64,000 nucleotides of DNA from Rhizobium rosettiformans (GTDB taxonomy: Bacteria; Pseudomonadota; Alphaproteobacteria; Rhizobiales; Rhizobiaceae): contig NZ_CP032405.1 of the NCBI RefSeq assembly GCF_016806065.1, forward strand, positions 1,640,001 through 1,704,000, read 5' to 3'. Shown one piece after another: positions 1 to 9,186 of the stretch; position 1 is the stretch's first letter; every line of letters starts with the position of its first letter. The notes beneath the pieces were generated by a model, which had not been told where the DNA came from, searched no databases, and saw nothing but the letters and a program-made list of their open reading frames with translations. The position numbers and the translations under genes were made by a program.

Positions 1-95
1 CCAGCAGCGCGTTTTCACAGGTTTGGAGGACCGGAAGCGTGCTGGGGCGGAAAAACAACCAGAAGTTCCATAGTCAAACGGGAGGAGACTACGCA

Positions 96-1106
96 ATGAA
101 ACTCACACTGACCCGCCGCTTCCTGATGGCATCCGCCATCACCTTCACGGCACTCGCAGCAAGCGGTCCGCTCGCAATCGCACAGGACAAGCCAGTGATC
201 CGCATGTCCACACCGGCCTCCGAAACCGATCAGCGATCCGTTGCGCTCGCAACCGTCTTCGGCCCCGCGATCGCCGAATTCGCCACCTATCAGCCGCACT
301 ACAACGCCTCTCTGGTTCCGCAGGGCTCGGAACTCGAGGCCATTGCATCCGGCGACCTCGAAATGTCGATCACCTCCGCACAGGAACTCGCAAACTTCCT
401 GCCGGAATTCTCGATCTTCGCCACTGGTTATGTTCACCGCAGCGCCCAGCATCAGGTCAACGTGTTCAGCGACCCGCTGATGGATCCGTTCAAGGAGAAG
501 GTCGAGAGCGAACTCGGCGTGAAGCTCCTCGCCGTCATGTATCTCGGCAAGCGCCACGTGAACCTGCGCTTCCCGCGCTCTGAAAAGAACATCATGACCC
601 CGGCAGATCTAGCTGGCGTCAACCTGCGCATGCCCGGCAGCGACGCCTGGCAGTTCCTCGGCCGCGCGCTCGGTGCAAACCCGACGCCGGTCGCCTTCAC
701 CGAAATCTACACCGGCCTGCAGACAGGCTCGGTGGACGGTCAGGACAATCCGCTGCCGACGGTTGTCGATGCGAAGTTCTACGAAGTCACCAAGCAGGTG
801 AGCCTCACCGCCCACCTCGTCGACCTGAACTACGTCGCATTCTCCAAGGCCGTATGGGACAAGCTGACGCCGGAACAGCAGTCGACCGTGCAGAAGGCGG
901 CCGAAGATGCAGCCCAGGCCGGCCGTGAAGGCCAGCTGAAGAAGGAAGACGAACTCGTCGCCTTCCTCAAGGATCAGGGTCTCGAGGTCTACGAGCCCGA
1001 TCTCAACGCCTTCCGCACCCATGTCCAGGCACAGTATGTCGGTTCCGACTTCGCCAAGGCCTGGCCGGAAGGTGTTCTCGACAAGATCAACGCCATCGCT
1101 GACTGA
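96..1106 (+). CDS. TRAP transporter substrate-binding protein (DctP family)
   Basis: Periplasmic solute receptor of a tripartite ATP-independent transporter, 336 aa. An N-terminal signal peptide with a basic start (KLTLTRRF), hydrophobic core and cleavage near AIAQ is followed by the DctP fold. The conserved segment around LAGVNLRMPG holds the Arg that in this family usually binds the ligand carboxylate. I chose the ATG at 96 because GGAGGAG lies 9 bases upstream and the signal peptide begins there; an ATG at 39 would put 19 polar residues before it. Both permease genes follow on the same strand, and a dapA-family lyase comes after them. The ligand is unknown; an organic or sugar acid is likely from family precedent. 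Confidence 0.93.
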   Translation: MKLTLTRRFLMASAITFTALAASGPLAIAQDKPVIRMSTPASETDQRSVALATVFGPAIAEFATYQPHYNASLVPQGSELEAIASGDLEMSITSAQELANFLPEFSIFATGYVHRSAQHQVNVFSDPLMDPFKEKVESELGVKLLAVMYLGKRHVNLRFPRSEKNIMTPADLAGVNLRMPGSDAWQFLGRALGANPTPVAFTEIYTGLQTGSVDGQDNPLPTVVDAKFYEVTKQVSLTAHLVDLNYVAFSKAVWDKLTPEQQSTVQKAAEDAAQAGREGQLKKEDELVAFLKDQGLEVYEPDLNAFRTHVQAQYVGSDFAKAWPEGVLDKINAIAD

Positions 1107-1184
1107 GCGCGATCTGGCCTGAACCGGGCCGGGGAGCGATCTCCGGCCCATCGTCGAACATGATGTCCTGTCGAAGGTGATGGT

Positions 1185-1748
1185 GTGTCTTCTCTAACCA
1201 GACTGTTTCGGACCTCGGCGGAGGCCGTGGCTGCCGCGCTGATGGCCGCCATGTTTGCGACCTTCATCCTGCAGGTCCTCGTTCGCTACACGGCGCGCCT
1301 GCCCTGGGTCGCCGAGAACATGCCCTTTCTCCAACCGACCAACTTCGGCTGGACGCTGGAATTCTGCCTCGCGCTCTGGGTCTGGCTGATCTTCTGGGGC
1401 AACAGCTTCGTCGTCAGGGTTGAGGATCACGTCACCTTCGACGTCCTCTATGTTTCCGTGTCCCCGCGCATCCGCCGGATCTTCACCGTCGTTACTGGCC
1501 TTGCCGTCGCCATCGCACTGCTTCTGTCCATCGCGCCCACCTGGGATCGCCTCGCCATCCTTCGCCTGAAGAAGACAGCTACCCTCGGCGATCTCTTCGG
1601 CGACTGGATCCGGATGCGGGATGTCTACATGATCTATATCGTCTTCCTCGTCGCCGTCGCCGGCCGCTATCTCTGGCAGGTCTGGCAGGCATTGCGCGAG
1701 AGCCTCAGCGGCACGGGTGACACCGGACATACGGGAGGCCAGGCATGA
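1185..1748 (+). CDS. TRAP transporter small permease (DctQ family)
   Basis: Four-helix membrane subunit of the TRAP carrier, 187 aa, which in this family bridges the binding protein and the large permease. Hydrophobic helices are visible at about residues 12-32, 53-75, 95-117 and 148-166. The start is a GTG with a GAAGG-type ribosome site about 7 bases upstream; no in-frame ATG fits. The 3' end overlaps the next gene by 4 bases (ATGA), which indicates translational coupling. A loop between helices 1 and 2 carries an aromatic segment ending in WTLEFCLALW, typical of the family. Confidence 0.92.
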   Translation: MSSLTRLFRTSAEAVAAALMAAMFATFILQVLVRYTARLPWVAENMPFLQPTNFGWTLEFCLALWVWLIFWGNSFVVRVEDHVTFDVLYVSVSPRIRRIFTVVTGLAVAIALLLSIAPTWDRLAILRLKKTATLGDLFGDWIRMRDVYMIYIVFLVAVAGRYLWQVWQALRESLSGTGDTGHTGGQA

Positions 1749-3040
1749 GCATCGCCTTCCTCCTTTGCATCGTTATTTTGCTCGGCCTCGCCGTGATGGG
1801 CACGCCCATTGCCTATGCGATCCTCGTCGCCTCCTTCGCCTATCTTGCCGCCAGCGGTCAGAGTATCGGCATCAGCGGCAAGATCCTGCTGGATGGCCTC
1901 TATCAGAGCTTCATTCTGCTCGCCGTGCCGCTGTTCATCATCGCGGCCAACATCATGAATGCCGGCTCGGTCTCAGACCGTCTGCTGCAGTTCTGCGTCG
2001 CCCTGGTAGGCCGCTTCCGCGGCGGCCTTGGCCATGTCAACATCCTCTCTTCCCTGGTCTTTTCCGGCATGTCCGGTTCGGCCATCGCCGATGCCGCCGG
2101 CATCGGCAAGATGATCATCGACATGATGGTGAAGTCCGGTCACTACACGCGCGGCTATGCCGCCGCGATCACGGCCGCATCCGCCACCATCGGCCCGATC
2201 ATCCCGCCGTCGATCCCGATGGTGCTCTATGCCCTCGTGTCCAACACCTCCATCGGCTTCCTCTTCCTCGGCGGCATCGTCCCCGGCCTGATGATGGGGG
2301 CCATGCTGATGGCCATGAATGCCTGGATTTCGCACCGGCGCGGCTTTGCCAAGCATGAACCCGTGCCGCTGCGGGAATTCCCGGCCCTAACGATCAATGC
2401 CGGCCCTGCATTGATGATGCCGGCGATTCTGCTCTACGGCATCTATGGCGGCGTCACGACACCGACTGAGGCAGCAGCAGTGGCAGCCTTCTATGCGCTG
2501 ATCCTGGCGACGATCTTCTACAGGTCGCTCAGCTTCAAGCATTTCTACGAGATCCTGGTCACCAGCGCCCGCTCGTCCGCTGCCGTCGGCCTGATCATCG
2601 GCGGCGCGCTCATCCTGAACTACATCGTCGCCTCGGAAAACATTCCGACCGTCGTCGCCAATGCCCTGGTCGATCTCGATGTGCATCCGCTGGTCTTCCT
2701 GCTCGGTATCAACCTGCTGCTGCTCGTGCTCGGCTGTTTTCTGGATGCCTCCACGATCATCCTGGTCATCATTCCCTTGTTCATCCCGACATGCCGGGCG
2801 CTTGGCATCGACCTCGTGCATTTCGGTGTGGTGGCCGTGGTCAACTGCATGATCGGCCTGATCACCCCGCCCTACGGCATCCTGCTCTTCGTCATCAATG
2901 CCGTGACGCGCATACCGCTCGCAGAAATCATCCGAGAGATCTGGCTCTTCCTGGCGGCCCTTATGGTTGCCCTGCTGCTGCTGATCCTCATTCCCGACAT
3001 CACCCTGATGCTGCCGCGTGCCCTCGGTTATGCCGGCTGA
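1745..3040 (+). CDS. TRAP transporter large permease (DctM family)
   Basis: Membrane subunit thought to form the Na+-coupled transport path, 431 aa, the usual DctM length. Hydrophobic helices run throughout, with family blocks such as SGSAIADAAGIG near residue 110 and GPIIPPSIPM near residue 150. The ATG overlaps the dctQ stop. Together with the preceding binding protein and small permease it forms a complete TRAP system. The downstream dapA-family gene lies 33 bases further on the same strand, so the imported compound may be a substrate, or lead to a substrate, of that aldolase/lyase. Confidence 0.95.
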   Translation: MSIAFLLCIVILLGLAVMGTPIAYAILVASFAYLAASGQSIGISGKILLDGLYQSFILLAVPLFIIAANIMNAGSVSDRLLQFCVALVGRFRGGLGHVNILSSLVFSGMSGSAIADAAGIGKMIIDMMVKSGHYTRGYAAAITAASATIGPIIPPSIPMVLYALVSNTSIGFLFLGGIVPGLMMGAMLMAMNAWISHRRGFAKHEPVPLREFPALTINAGPALMMPAILLYGIYGGVTTPTEAAAVAAFYALILATIFYRSLSFKHFYEILVTSARSSAAVGLIIGGALILNYIVASENIPTVVANALVDLDVHPLVFLLGINLLLLVLGCFLDASTIILVIIPLFIPTCRALGIDLVHFGVVAVVNCMIGLITPPYGILLFVINAVTRIPLAEIIREIWLFLAALMVALLLLILIPDITLMLPRALGYAG

Positions 3041-3073
3041 TCGCAACTGCCCCTGTTTCGAGGACCCGCTTCA

Positions 3074-4003
3074 ATGACGCATAACTTTCATGGGATCGTC
3101 CCGGTGATGATCACTCCCTTCGATGATAACGACCGGATCGACTGGGATGGCTATGCCAGGCTGATCGAATGGTACATCGACAATGGCTGCCATGGCCTGT
3201 TCGCCGTGTGCCAGTCCTCGGAAATGCTGTTTCTGACGCTCGAGGAGCGAACCGAGCTCGCCTCCTTCACCGTCAAACAGGTCAAGGGTCGCGTCCCGGT
3301 CGTCGCGTCCGGACATATTTCCGAGAGCATGGACGACCAGAAGGCAGAGCTTCGGGCCATGGCGGAAACGGGTGTCGATGCCGTCGTGCTCGTGACCAAC
3401 CGCCTTGCGTCTGCCGAAGAGGATGCGACCGTCTTCCGCTCTAGGATGCAGGACCTGCTCGGCGCGATCCCCGCCGACATGACATTGGGGCTCTATGAGT
3501 GCCCCGCACCGTATCGCCGATTGCTGACCGATGATGAGGTCCGCTGGTGCGCCGAGAGCGGCCGCTTCGCCTTCCTGAAGGACGTGTCTTGCGACCTCGA
3601 TCACATCCGCCGCCGGTTGGCTCTGGTCGAAAACACGCCGCTTGCGATCAACAATGCCAATGCAGCGATCGCCTGGCCCTTCCTTCAGGCCGGCGGCCAC
3701 GGCTTTTCCGGCGTGATGAACAACTTCCACCCGGATCTCTATCGTTGGCTCTACGACCACGGCAAAGCCCATCCGGAACTGGCCGCGGAACTGGACACCT
3801 TCCTCGTCCTATCGGCGATGTCAGAGAGCCTCGGCTATCCCAAGCTGGCCAAGCATTTCCACCGCCGCATCGGCACGTTCGCGAATGTTCACAGCCGCGC
3901 CGTGCCACATGACATCACGGAGCGCCACTGGGCCGTGGAAACCATTCTGGATCATATCGTGACGGGTGCAGACCGCTTCCGTTCGAAAATCGCGCGAGCC
4001 TGA
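3074..4003 (+). CDS. Dihydrodipicolinate synthase/N-acetylneuraminate lyase family protein
   Basis: Class I (Schiff-base) aldolase or lyase, 309 aa, TIM barrel. The catalytic lysine is K169 in FLKDVS and the general-base tyrosine is Y141 in LYECP. The loop that normally reads GxTGE around residues 46-50 is CQSSE here, so this is probably not a true DapA; the enzyme should act on a different 2-oxo acid. It follows the TRAP genes by 33 bases and is convergent with the hydantoinase gene, whose stop is 17 bases beyond. I infer a catabolic role for a TRAP-imported acid. The product cannot be named from sequence. Confidence 0.88.
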   Translation: MTHNFHGIVPVMITPFDDNDRIDWDGYARLIEWYIDNGCHGLFAVCQSSEMLFLTLEERTELASFTVKQVKGRVPVVASGHISESMDDQKAELRAMAETGVDAVVLVTNRLASAEEDATVFRSRMQDLLGAIPADMTLGLYECPAPYRRLLTDDEVRWCAESGRFAFLKDVSCDLDHIRRRLALVENTPLAINNANAAIAWPFLQAGGHGFSGVMNNFHPDLYRWLYDHGKAHPELAAELDTFLVLSAMSESLGYPKLAKHFHRRIGTFANVHSRAVPHDITERHWAVETILDHIVTGADRFRSKIARA

Positions 4004-4020
4004 ACCGGTTCTAGCCCAAC

Positions 4021-5430
4021 TTAGGCCGGTGCGGTGCTCAAGGCCGATCGTTTGCGACTGAGGTAACGTCCCTCTGCCGCACGAACGATGGATCCCTGAT
4101 CCATCACGGTCTTGCCGCGGACCAGCAGGCGCACCGGCCACCCCGTCACCGCAAGCCCTTCATAGGGCGTGTAGTCTGCTCCGTGCTGCAGCATCTCATT
4201 GGTCAGGGTGAGCTGCTTTCTTGGGTCCCAAAGCGCGATGTCGGCATCTGAGCCGATCGCGATCGTGCCCTTCTGCGGATACATGCCGTAGAGCTTGGCG
4301 TGGTTGGTCGACGTTACCGCGACGAAGCGGTTGATATTGATCCGCCCCTTCATCACCCCTTCGGAAAACAGAATGGGAAGCCGAGTTGCCACGCCCGGTA
4401 TTCCGTTCGGGATCCAGCGGAAATGCCGCTTGCCCTTCTCGTTCAACTTGCCCTCCGGATCATCGAAACGGAAGGGGCAGTGATCGGACGAGAAGAGGTC
4501 GAAGACGCCCTGTTCGAGACCCTCCCAGCAGGCATCCTGGCTCGGCTTGTCGCGCGGCGGCGGCGAGCAGACGAATTTTGCGCCGTCCAGACCTTCGAGA
4601 TCGAGATCATCCGCCGTCAGCATCAGATATTGCGGGCAGGTCTCGCCGGCGATCTTCTGTCCGCGCTGGCGGGCGCGGCGGATTTCCTCCATCGCCTCGC
4701 GGTTCGAGACATGGACGATGACGATCGGCACGTCGACGATTTCGGCGAGCGACAGGGCCCGGTGGGTCGCCTCGCGCTCGGCCGCCACCGGGCGGGTGGT
4801 GGCGTGGTATTTCGGGGCGAATTTGCCCTCTTCCTCGTGCCGGCCGATCAGGTAGCGGATCGCATCCTCGTTTTCACAGTGGACCATGACCAGCGCGCCG
4901 GTGCGACGTGCGGTATCGAGCGTGGCTAGAATTTCATCGTCACGCAGGCGCAGGCCCTCATAGGTCATGAAGACTTTGAGCGAGGTGTAGCCAGCCTCGA
5001 CAAGCGCCGGCAGTTCCTGGCCGAGAACTTCCACCGTCGGATCGGTCACGACGAGGTGGAAGGACACGTCGATATGACATTTCCCCTCGGCTTTGCCGTG
5101 ATAGACCTTGAGCGCCTCGCGCAGTGACTGACCCTTTTCCTGCATGCAGAAGGCGAGCACGCTGCTGTTGCCGCCGATCGCAGCCGATCGCGTGCCGCTG
5201 TCGAAATCGTCGGCCATGACGATGCCCTCGCCGGAGGGCTGGTCGAGATGCACGTGGCTGTCGATCCCGCCCGGCAGGACGAAGAGCCCCGTTGCATCGA
5301 TGACCTCGTCTGCATCCCTCAGATCGGTTGCCAGCGCCACGATCCGACCATCCTTGATGCCGACATCGCTGACGAAGCTGTCGCTTGCGGTCACCACCGT
5401 TCCGTTGCGGATCACCGTGTCGAAATGCAT
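4021..5430 (-). CDS. Dihydropyrimidinase/D-hydantoinase family amidohydrolase
   Basis: Zn-dependent cyclic amidohydrolase, 469 aa, expected to open a cyclic ureide or hydantoin ring to an N-carbamoyl amino acid. Metal-site motifs are present in order: HVHLDQP (HxH), SLKVFMTYEG (the lysine that is carbamylated in the family), HCENED, HVSN and SSDHCPF. I chose the ATG at 5430 because the protein begins with the typical MHFDTVIRNGTVV strand and a GAAGGA ribosome site precedes it; the longer frame upstream reads back into the neighbouring gene. It is the last gene of a five-gene minus-strand operon with an amino-acid ABC transporter. No N-carbamoylase gene is in the cluster. Confidence 0.92.
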   Translation of the reverse strand: MHFDTVIRNGTVVTASDSFVSDVGIKDGRIVALATDLRDADEVIDATGLFVLPGGIDSHVHLDQPSGEGIVMADDFDSGTRSAAIGGNSSVLAFCMQEKGQSLREALKVYHGKAEGKCHIDVSFHLVVTDPTVEVLGQELPALVEAGYTSLKVFMTYEGLRLRDDEILATLDTARRTGALVMVHCENEDAIRYLIGRHEEEGKFAPKYHATTRPVAAEREATHRALSLAEIVDVPIVIVHVSNREAMEEIRRARQRGQKIAGETCPQYLMLTADDLDLEGLDGAKFVCSPPPRDKPSQDACWEGLEQGVFDLFSSDHCPFRFDDPEGKLNEKGKRHFRWIPNGIPGVATRLPILFSEGVMKGRININRFVAVTSTNHAKLYGMYPQKGTIAIGSDADIALWDPRKQLTLTNEMLQHGADYTPYEGLAVTGWPVRLLVRGKTVMDQGSIVRAAEGRYLSRKRSALSTAPA

Positions 5431-5455
5431 GGGGCTCGTCCTTCTCTGTTGCGGT

Positions 5456-6727
5456 TCAGCTCGCCTTGGCGAGCCCGGCCTGTCCGGCCAGGATCCGGTC
5501 AAGCGCTGCCGTGAAACGGTCCACTTCCTCCAGGGTGTTGTAATGCACCATCGAGACGCGCAGCATGCCGCCATGATCCGTCAGGCCGAGATATTCGGCG
5601 AGCCGGCGCGAATGAAAATCGCCGAAGCGCATCGCGATCTTTTCTGCGTCCATCGCCCTGCACATCTCGCCGGCCTCGCGACCGTCGAAACGGAAGGCGA
5701 TGGTCGGCACCCGACGGCTCTCGTGATTGGCAGACTGGCCGACGATCATGCAGTCGTTGCGGGAGCGCAGATAGGTGAGCAGGCGTTCGGTAAGCGCGTC
5801 TTCCTGCGCCGTGATAGCTTCATAGGCGGCCTCGATCTTCTGGCGCACGCTGCCGGTTTCCCCGGCCTGTACGCCAAGGCTCACGAGGTAGTCGACGATA
5901 CCGCATGTGGAATAGGCGAGCTCGTAGTTGGGGTTGCCCGGCTCCAGCTTGCCCGGCACTTTATCCTTGCCGTAAAAGTAGTGGTAGAGCGGGTCGAGCT
6001 CGAGAAGCAGGTCGTATTTGCCATACATCAGCGCGTAATGCGGACCATAGGTCTTGTAGAGGCTGAAGACATAGTAATCGACGTCGAAGGCCTGCACGTC
6101 GACAGCGCGGTGAGGGGCATAAGCGACGGCATCGACGCAGATCTTGGCGCCGCGGGCATGCACGAAATCGGCGATCTCGCGGATCGGGTTGATCGAGCCC
6201 AGCAGGTTCGAGCAATGGGTGACGCAGACGAGTTTCGTGCGCTCGGTCATCAGCGGTGCGAGATCGGCGAGATCCAGCGTCAGCGTCTCCTTGTTCAGAG
6301 GCCAGATCTTCAGCACCACGCCGCGCTCCTGCAGCCGGTCCCAGGGGCCGATATTGGATTCGTGGTCCGCAATCGTGATGATGATCTCGTCGCCTGCCGA
6401 TAGCTGGCTATGCATCGCGCGTGCGAGGTTCTGCAACAGCGCTGTGGTGGAATTGCCGAAGACGATCTCTTCCGGCTGGCCGGCATTGACCAGATGCATG
6501 GCCGCCGTGCGGGCCTCGTAGAGCGCGGCGGCTGCCGCCTGCGAGACCTCGTAGGAGCCGCCGATCTGCACGTTTTTCTCGAAGAGGAAGGTGTTGATGC
6601 GCTCGACCGCACCTTTGAGGATCTGCGAGCCGCCCGCATTGTCGAAGAAGGTCCAGCCGCGGGCAAGGCCCGGGAACTGGCTGCGGACATAGTCGAGATC
6701 GAGCGTCCTGGGGGATGGGGTTGCCAT
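5456..6727 (-). CDS. Cysteine desulfurase-like class V PLP enzyme (VC1184-type subfamily)
   Basis: Fold-type I, class V aminotransferase-superfamily enzyme, 423 aa. The PLP lysine is in FSLYKTYGPH near residue 223; an upstream FDNAGGSQ block and the FGNSTTALLQNLARA stretch are typical of SufS/NifS relatives. The FSLYKTYGPH variant and the length fit the VC1184-like subfamily, whose reaction is not established, so cysteine desulfuration should not be assumed. GGAGGA lies about 10 bases before the ATG at 6727. It sits 25 bases before the hydantoinase gene and 28 bases after the ABC ATPase gene, so it most likely acts on a compound imported or released by those proteins. Confidence 0.87.
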   Translation of the reverse strand: MATPSPRTLDLDYVRSQFPGLARGWTFFDNAGGSQILKGAVERINTFLFEKNVQIGGSYEVSQAAAAALYEARTAAMHLVNAGQPEEIVFGNSTTALLQNLARAMHSQLSAGDEIIITIADHESNIGPWDRLQERGVVLKIWPLNKETLTLDLADLAPLMTERTKLVCVTHCSNLLGSINPIREIADFVHARGAKICVDAVAYAPHRAVDVQAFDVDYYVFSLYKTYGPHYALMYGKYDLLLELDPLYHYFYGKDKVPGKLEPGNPNYELAYSTCGIVDYLVSLGVQAGETGSVRQKIEAAYEAITAQEDALTERLLTYLRSRNDCMIVGQSANHESRRVPTIAFRFDGREAGEMCRAMDAEKIAMRFGDFHSRRLAEYLGLTDHGGMLRVSMVHYNTLEEVDRFTAALDRILAGQAGLAKAS

Positions 6728-6755
6728 GGCGGGGTGTCCTCCGGTCTTTTTTTGT

Positions 6756-7505
6756 TCAGTGGTTGAGGACTGCGCGCAGGAAGCCGCGCGTCCGTTCATG
6801 CTGTGGGGCGTCGAAGATATCCTTGGGCGCTCCGCTTTCCACGAGGCGGCCGCCATCCATGAAGATCACCCGATCGGCCACCTGGCGGGCAAAGCCCATC
6901 TCGTGTGTCACCACGATCATGGTGACGCCGGAGCCTGCAAGCTTGCGCATCACGTCGAGCACCTCGCCGACCATTTCCGGGTCGAGCGCCGATGTCGGCT
7001 CGTCGAAGAGCAGCACTCTTGGCTCCATGGCGAGCGCTCTGGCAATCGCCACGCGCTGCTGCTGGCCACCGGACAACTGCCCGGGAAACTTGTCCGCCTG
7101 CTCCGAGATGCCGACCCGCGCCAGAAGCTCGCCTGCCTTGCGCGCGGCCCCCGCCTCCGACGTGCCGCGCACCCGCATCGGTGCCAGCATGACATTCTTG
7201 AGGACGGTCATGTGCGGGAAGAGGTTGAAGGACTGGAAGACCATGCCGACTTCCGCCCGCACCTTGGCAAGCGCCGGGCCGGGTTCGACGCGGATGCCGT
7301 CGACGGTGATCCGGCTTTCCGGCGCAAAGGCCTCCAGATGATTGATGCAGCGGATCAGCGTAGACTTGCCCGAGCCCGAGGGGCCGATGACACAAACCAC
7401 TTCGCCTTCGGCGATATCGAGGTCGATGCCGTGCAGAACCGTGAAGGTGCCATAGGCTTTCGTGAGCCCGCGGATGGAAATGAGCGGGGCTGTGGGTCCG
7501 GTCAT
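6756..7505 (-). CDS. Polar amino acid ABC transporter ATP-binding protein (GlnQ/HisP-like)
   Basis: Cytoplasmic ATPase of an amino-acid importer, 249 aa, the normal length. Walker [10 protein letters not shown] lies near residue 43, followed by the Q-loop, the LSGGQQQR signature, Walker [12 protein letters not shown] and the switch His in VTHEMGFA. Its ATG overlaps the permease stop by one base (TGATG). It forms a complete importer with the permease and binding-protein genes upstream in the same operon. The longer reading frame extending to 8234 is an out-of-frame shadow of the permease gene. Confidence 0.95.
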   Translation of the reverse strand: MTGPTAPLISIRGLTKAYGTFTVLHGIDLDIAEGEVVCVIGPSGSGKSTLIRCINHLEAFAPESRITVDGIRVEPGPALAKVRAEVGMVFQSFNLFPHMTVLKNVMLAPMRVRGTSEAGAARKAGELLARVGISEQADKFPGQLSGGQQQRVAIARALAMEPRVLLFDEPTSALDPEMVGEVLDVMRKLAGSGVTMIVVTHEMGFARQVADRVIFMDGGRLVESGAPKDIFDAPQHERTRGFLRAVLNH

Positions 7506-8176
7506 CAGCGTTTCCCCCGGCTGAAATGTTTCTCGAGACGCGAGACGATGGCAACCATCGGCCAGAGCAGGGCGATATAGATGAGAGCCGCCCCGATCAG
7601 TGGCGTCGGATTGGCCGAGAGCGCCTGCGCCTGAGTCGCCTGCTTCAGGAGATCCGGCATGGCAACGACCGAAGCCAGAGCCGTATCCTTCATCACGTTG
7701 ATGCAGTTGTTGGTGAGCGGCGGGATGACGATCCGGATGGCCTGGGGCAGGATCACGTCGATCATCGTGTGACGATTGGAAAGACCGAGTGCGGCCGATG
7801 CCTCGAACTGGCCATGCGGGATTGCCTCGATACCGGCGCGGAAGATCTCGGCAGTATAGGCGGCAGACACCAGCGACAGCGCCGTGACCGCCGACAGAAA
7901 GGGCGACAGCCGGATGCCGACGAAGGGCAGCGCGTAATAGACGACGATCAGCAGGACCAGAAGCGGGATCGAGCGGAAGATGTCGATGTAGACGCGGATC
8001 AAAAGCTTGAAGAAATTCGGTGCGTAAAGGCGGGCGACGGCGAGAAACAGTCCGCCGGCAAGGCCGACCAGAATGCTGGTCACGCCGATCTGCAGGGTCA
8101 CCACCAGACCCCAGAGGAGGGCCGGCAGGCTGTCCGCGAGGACCTGCAGATTGAAGAAGGTATTCAGAAGTGTCAT
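7505..8176 (-). CDS. Polar amino acid ABC transporter permease (HisM/GlnP-like)
   Basis: Inner-membrane permease, 223 aa, with the His/Glu/Gln/Arg/opine-type layout. About five hydrophobic helices are visible, and an EAA-like coupling loop ([22 protein letters not shown]) lies near residues 125-145. Only one permease gene is present, so the importer would use a homodimer. It lies 61 bases after the binding-protein gene and abuts the ATPase gene. The ligand is probably an amino acid or derivative, given the family and the hydantoinase and PLP enzyme encoded downstream. Confidence 0.95.
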   Translation of the reverse strand: MTLLNTFFNLQVLADSLPALLWGLVVTLQIGVTSILVGLAGGLFLAVARLYAPNFFKLLIRVYIDIFRSIPLLVLLIVVYYALPFVGIRLSPFLSAVTALSLVSAAYTAEIFRAGIEAIPHGQFEASAALGLSNRHTMIDVILPQAIRIVIPPLTNNCINVMKDTALASVVAMPDLLKQATQAQALSANPTPLIGAALIYIALLWPMVAIVSRLEKHFSRGKR

Positions 8177-8237
8177 GCCGCATCGGCTCCCTTGGTGAAC
8201 CGGCGGAACGTATCCGTCCCGCCGGATGCATCACAGG

Positions 8238-9032
8238 TTACTTGCCCTTGGGCATGTCGAGTACGGTGACCGTCGAAGTCGTGTCCTCGGCCTTGGCGCC
8301 GAACCAGGTCTCGTGCAACTGGGCGATGAAGCCTTCCTGCTTGAGCGTGGTGATCACGGCATTGACTTCCGTTGCGAGCGGATCGTCCTTGTTGAACATA
8401 ATCGAGTATTTCTCGCCGGTCGGGATGCGCTCGACCACCTTCAATTCCGGCTTGTCCTTGACGTAATAAAGAAGCGCCGGGATGTCGGAGATATAGCCAT
8501 CGATGCGACCGGCAACCAGATCGAGCATCGCGGGCTGCAGGCCCTCGAAGCGGCGGATTTCGCCGAGTTTATATTCGCCCTTGTTGGCCTCGGACCACAT
8601 GTCACCGGTCGAGCCGGTGTCGACGCCGACGACCTTCTCGCCCATGTCCTTCAGACCGGTGATGCCGGAGGCGGCGGTCACGGTGAGCGACTGGTCGCTG
8701 TCATAATAGGGCTGAGCGAAGGACACCGATTCCAGGCGCTTTTCGGTGATGGTGATCGACGAGATCGCCATGTTGATGCGGCCCGACTGCACGGCCGGGA
8801 AGAGGCCGTTGAACGGCGTGTTGACGAATTCGACCGTCTTGCCGAGGCGTTTGGCAATCTCGTTGACGAGGTCGACTTCAAAGCCGGTGACCTTGCCGCT
8901 GGCATCTTCGAATTCCCACGGTACATTGCCGATATTGGCGCCGACGGTCAGATCGGCTGCATGCGCGGACGTACCGAGTGCGGCAAGCAGGCCTGCGAAG
9001 ATGGATGCTTTAAAGGTGCTTGAACGTGTCAT
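8238..9032 (-). CDS. Amino acid ABC transporter substrate-binding protein
   Basis: Periplasmic receptor of the adjacent importer, 264 aa, family 3 (PBPb) solute-binding fold. A signal peptide runs to about residue 26 (cleavage near SAHAA). The body starts LTVGANIGNVPWEFED and includes FEVDLVNEIAKRLG, a standard family block. I chose the ATG at 9032 because AAGGGGA precedes it and the signal peptide begins there. It is the first gene of the minus-strand operon and is divergent from a FadR-type GntR regulator, with a palindromic operator in between, so its expression is probably controlled by that regulator in response to a catabolite. Confidence 0.93.
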   Translation of the reverse strand: MTRSSTFKASIFAGLLAALGTSAHAADLTVGANIGNVPWEFEDASGKVTGFEVDLVNEIAKRLGKTVEFVNTPFNGLFPAVQSGRINMAISSITITEKRLESVSFAQPYYDSDQSLTVTAASGITGLKDMGEKVVGVDTGSTGDMWSEANKGEYKLGEIRRFEGLQPAMLDLVAGRIDGYISDIPALLYYVKDKPELKVVERIPTGEKYSIMFNKDDPLATEVNAVITTLKQEGFIAQLHETWFGAKAEDTTSTVTVLDMPKGK

Positions 9033-9079
9033 GAGAGTTCCCCTTGTTTTTTGAACATGACTCAATCTACATTGGTCTA

Positions 9080-9094
9080 ACTGGTCAGACCAGT
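9080..9094. promoter_or_regulatory. Operator palindrome of FadR-type GntR regulator
   Basis: ACTGGTCAGACCAGT is a perfect inverted repeat, with 7-base arms around one central base. It contains TGGTNNNACCA, the form typical of FadR-subfamily GntR operators. It lies in the 154-bp region between the ABC operon (start at 9032) and the gntR gene (start at 9187), 47 bases from the first and 92 from the second, so it could control both. Confidence 0.72.
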
Positions 9095-9186
9095 CAGGCC
9101 AAACAAGCATGCGGCTTTCCGCTTGGCAAGGGGATGCCGAAAAAAATAGATTGCGCTGAGAAGCACGCCGCCGGGGAAGGGACCGC

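Noticed and set aside
5144..6403. Plus-strand ORF of 419 codons over the hydantoinase and PLP genes
   Set aside because: Antisense shadow of two genes with complete active-site motifs on the minus strand.
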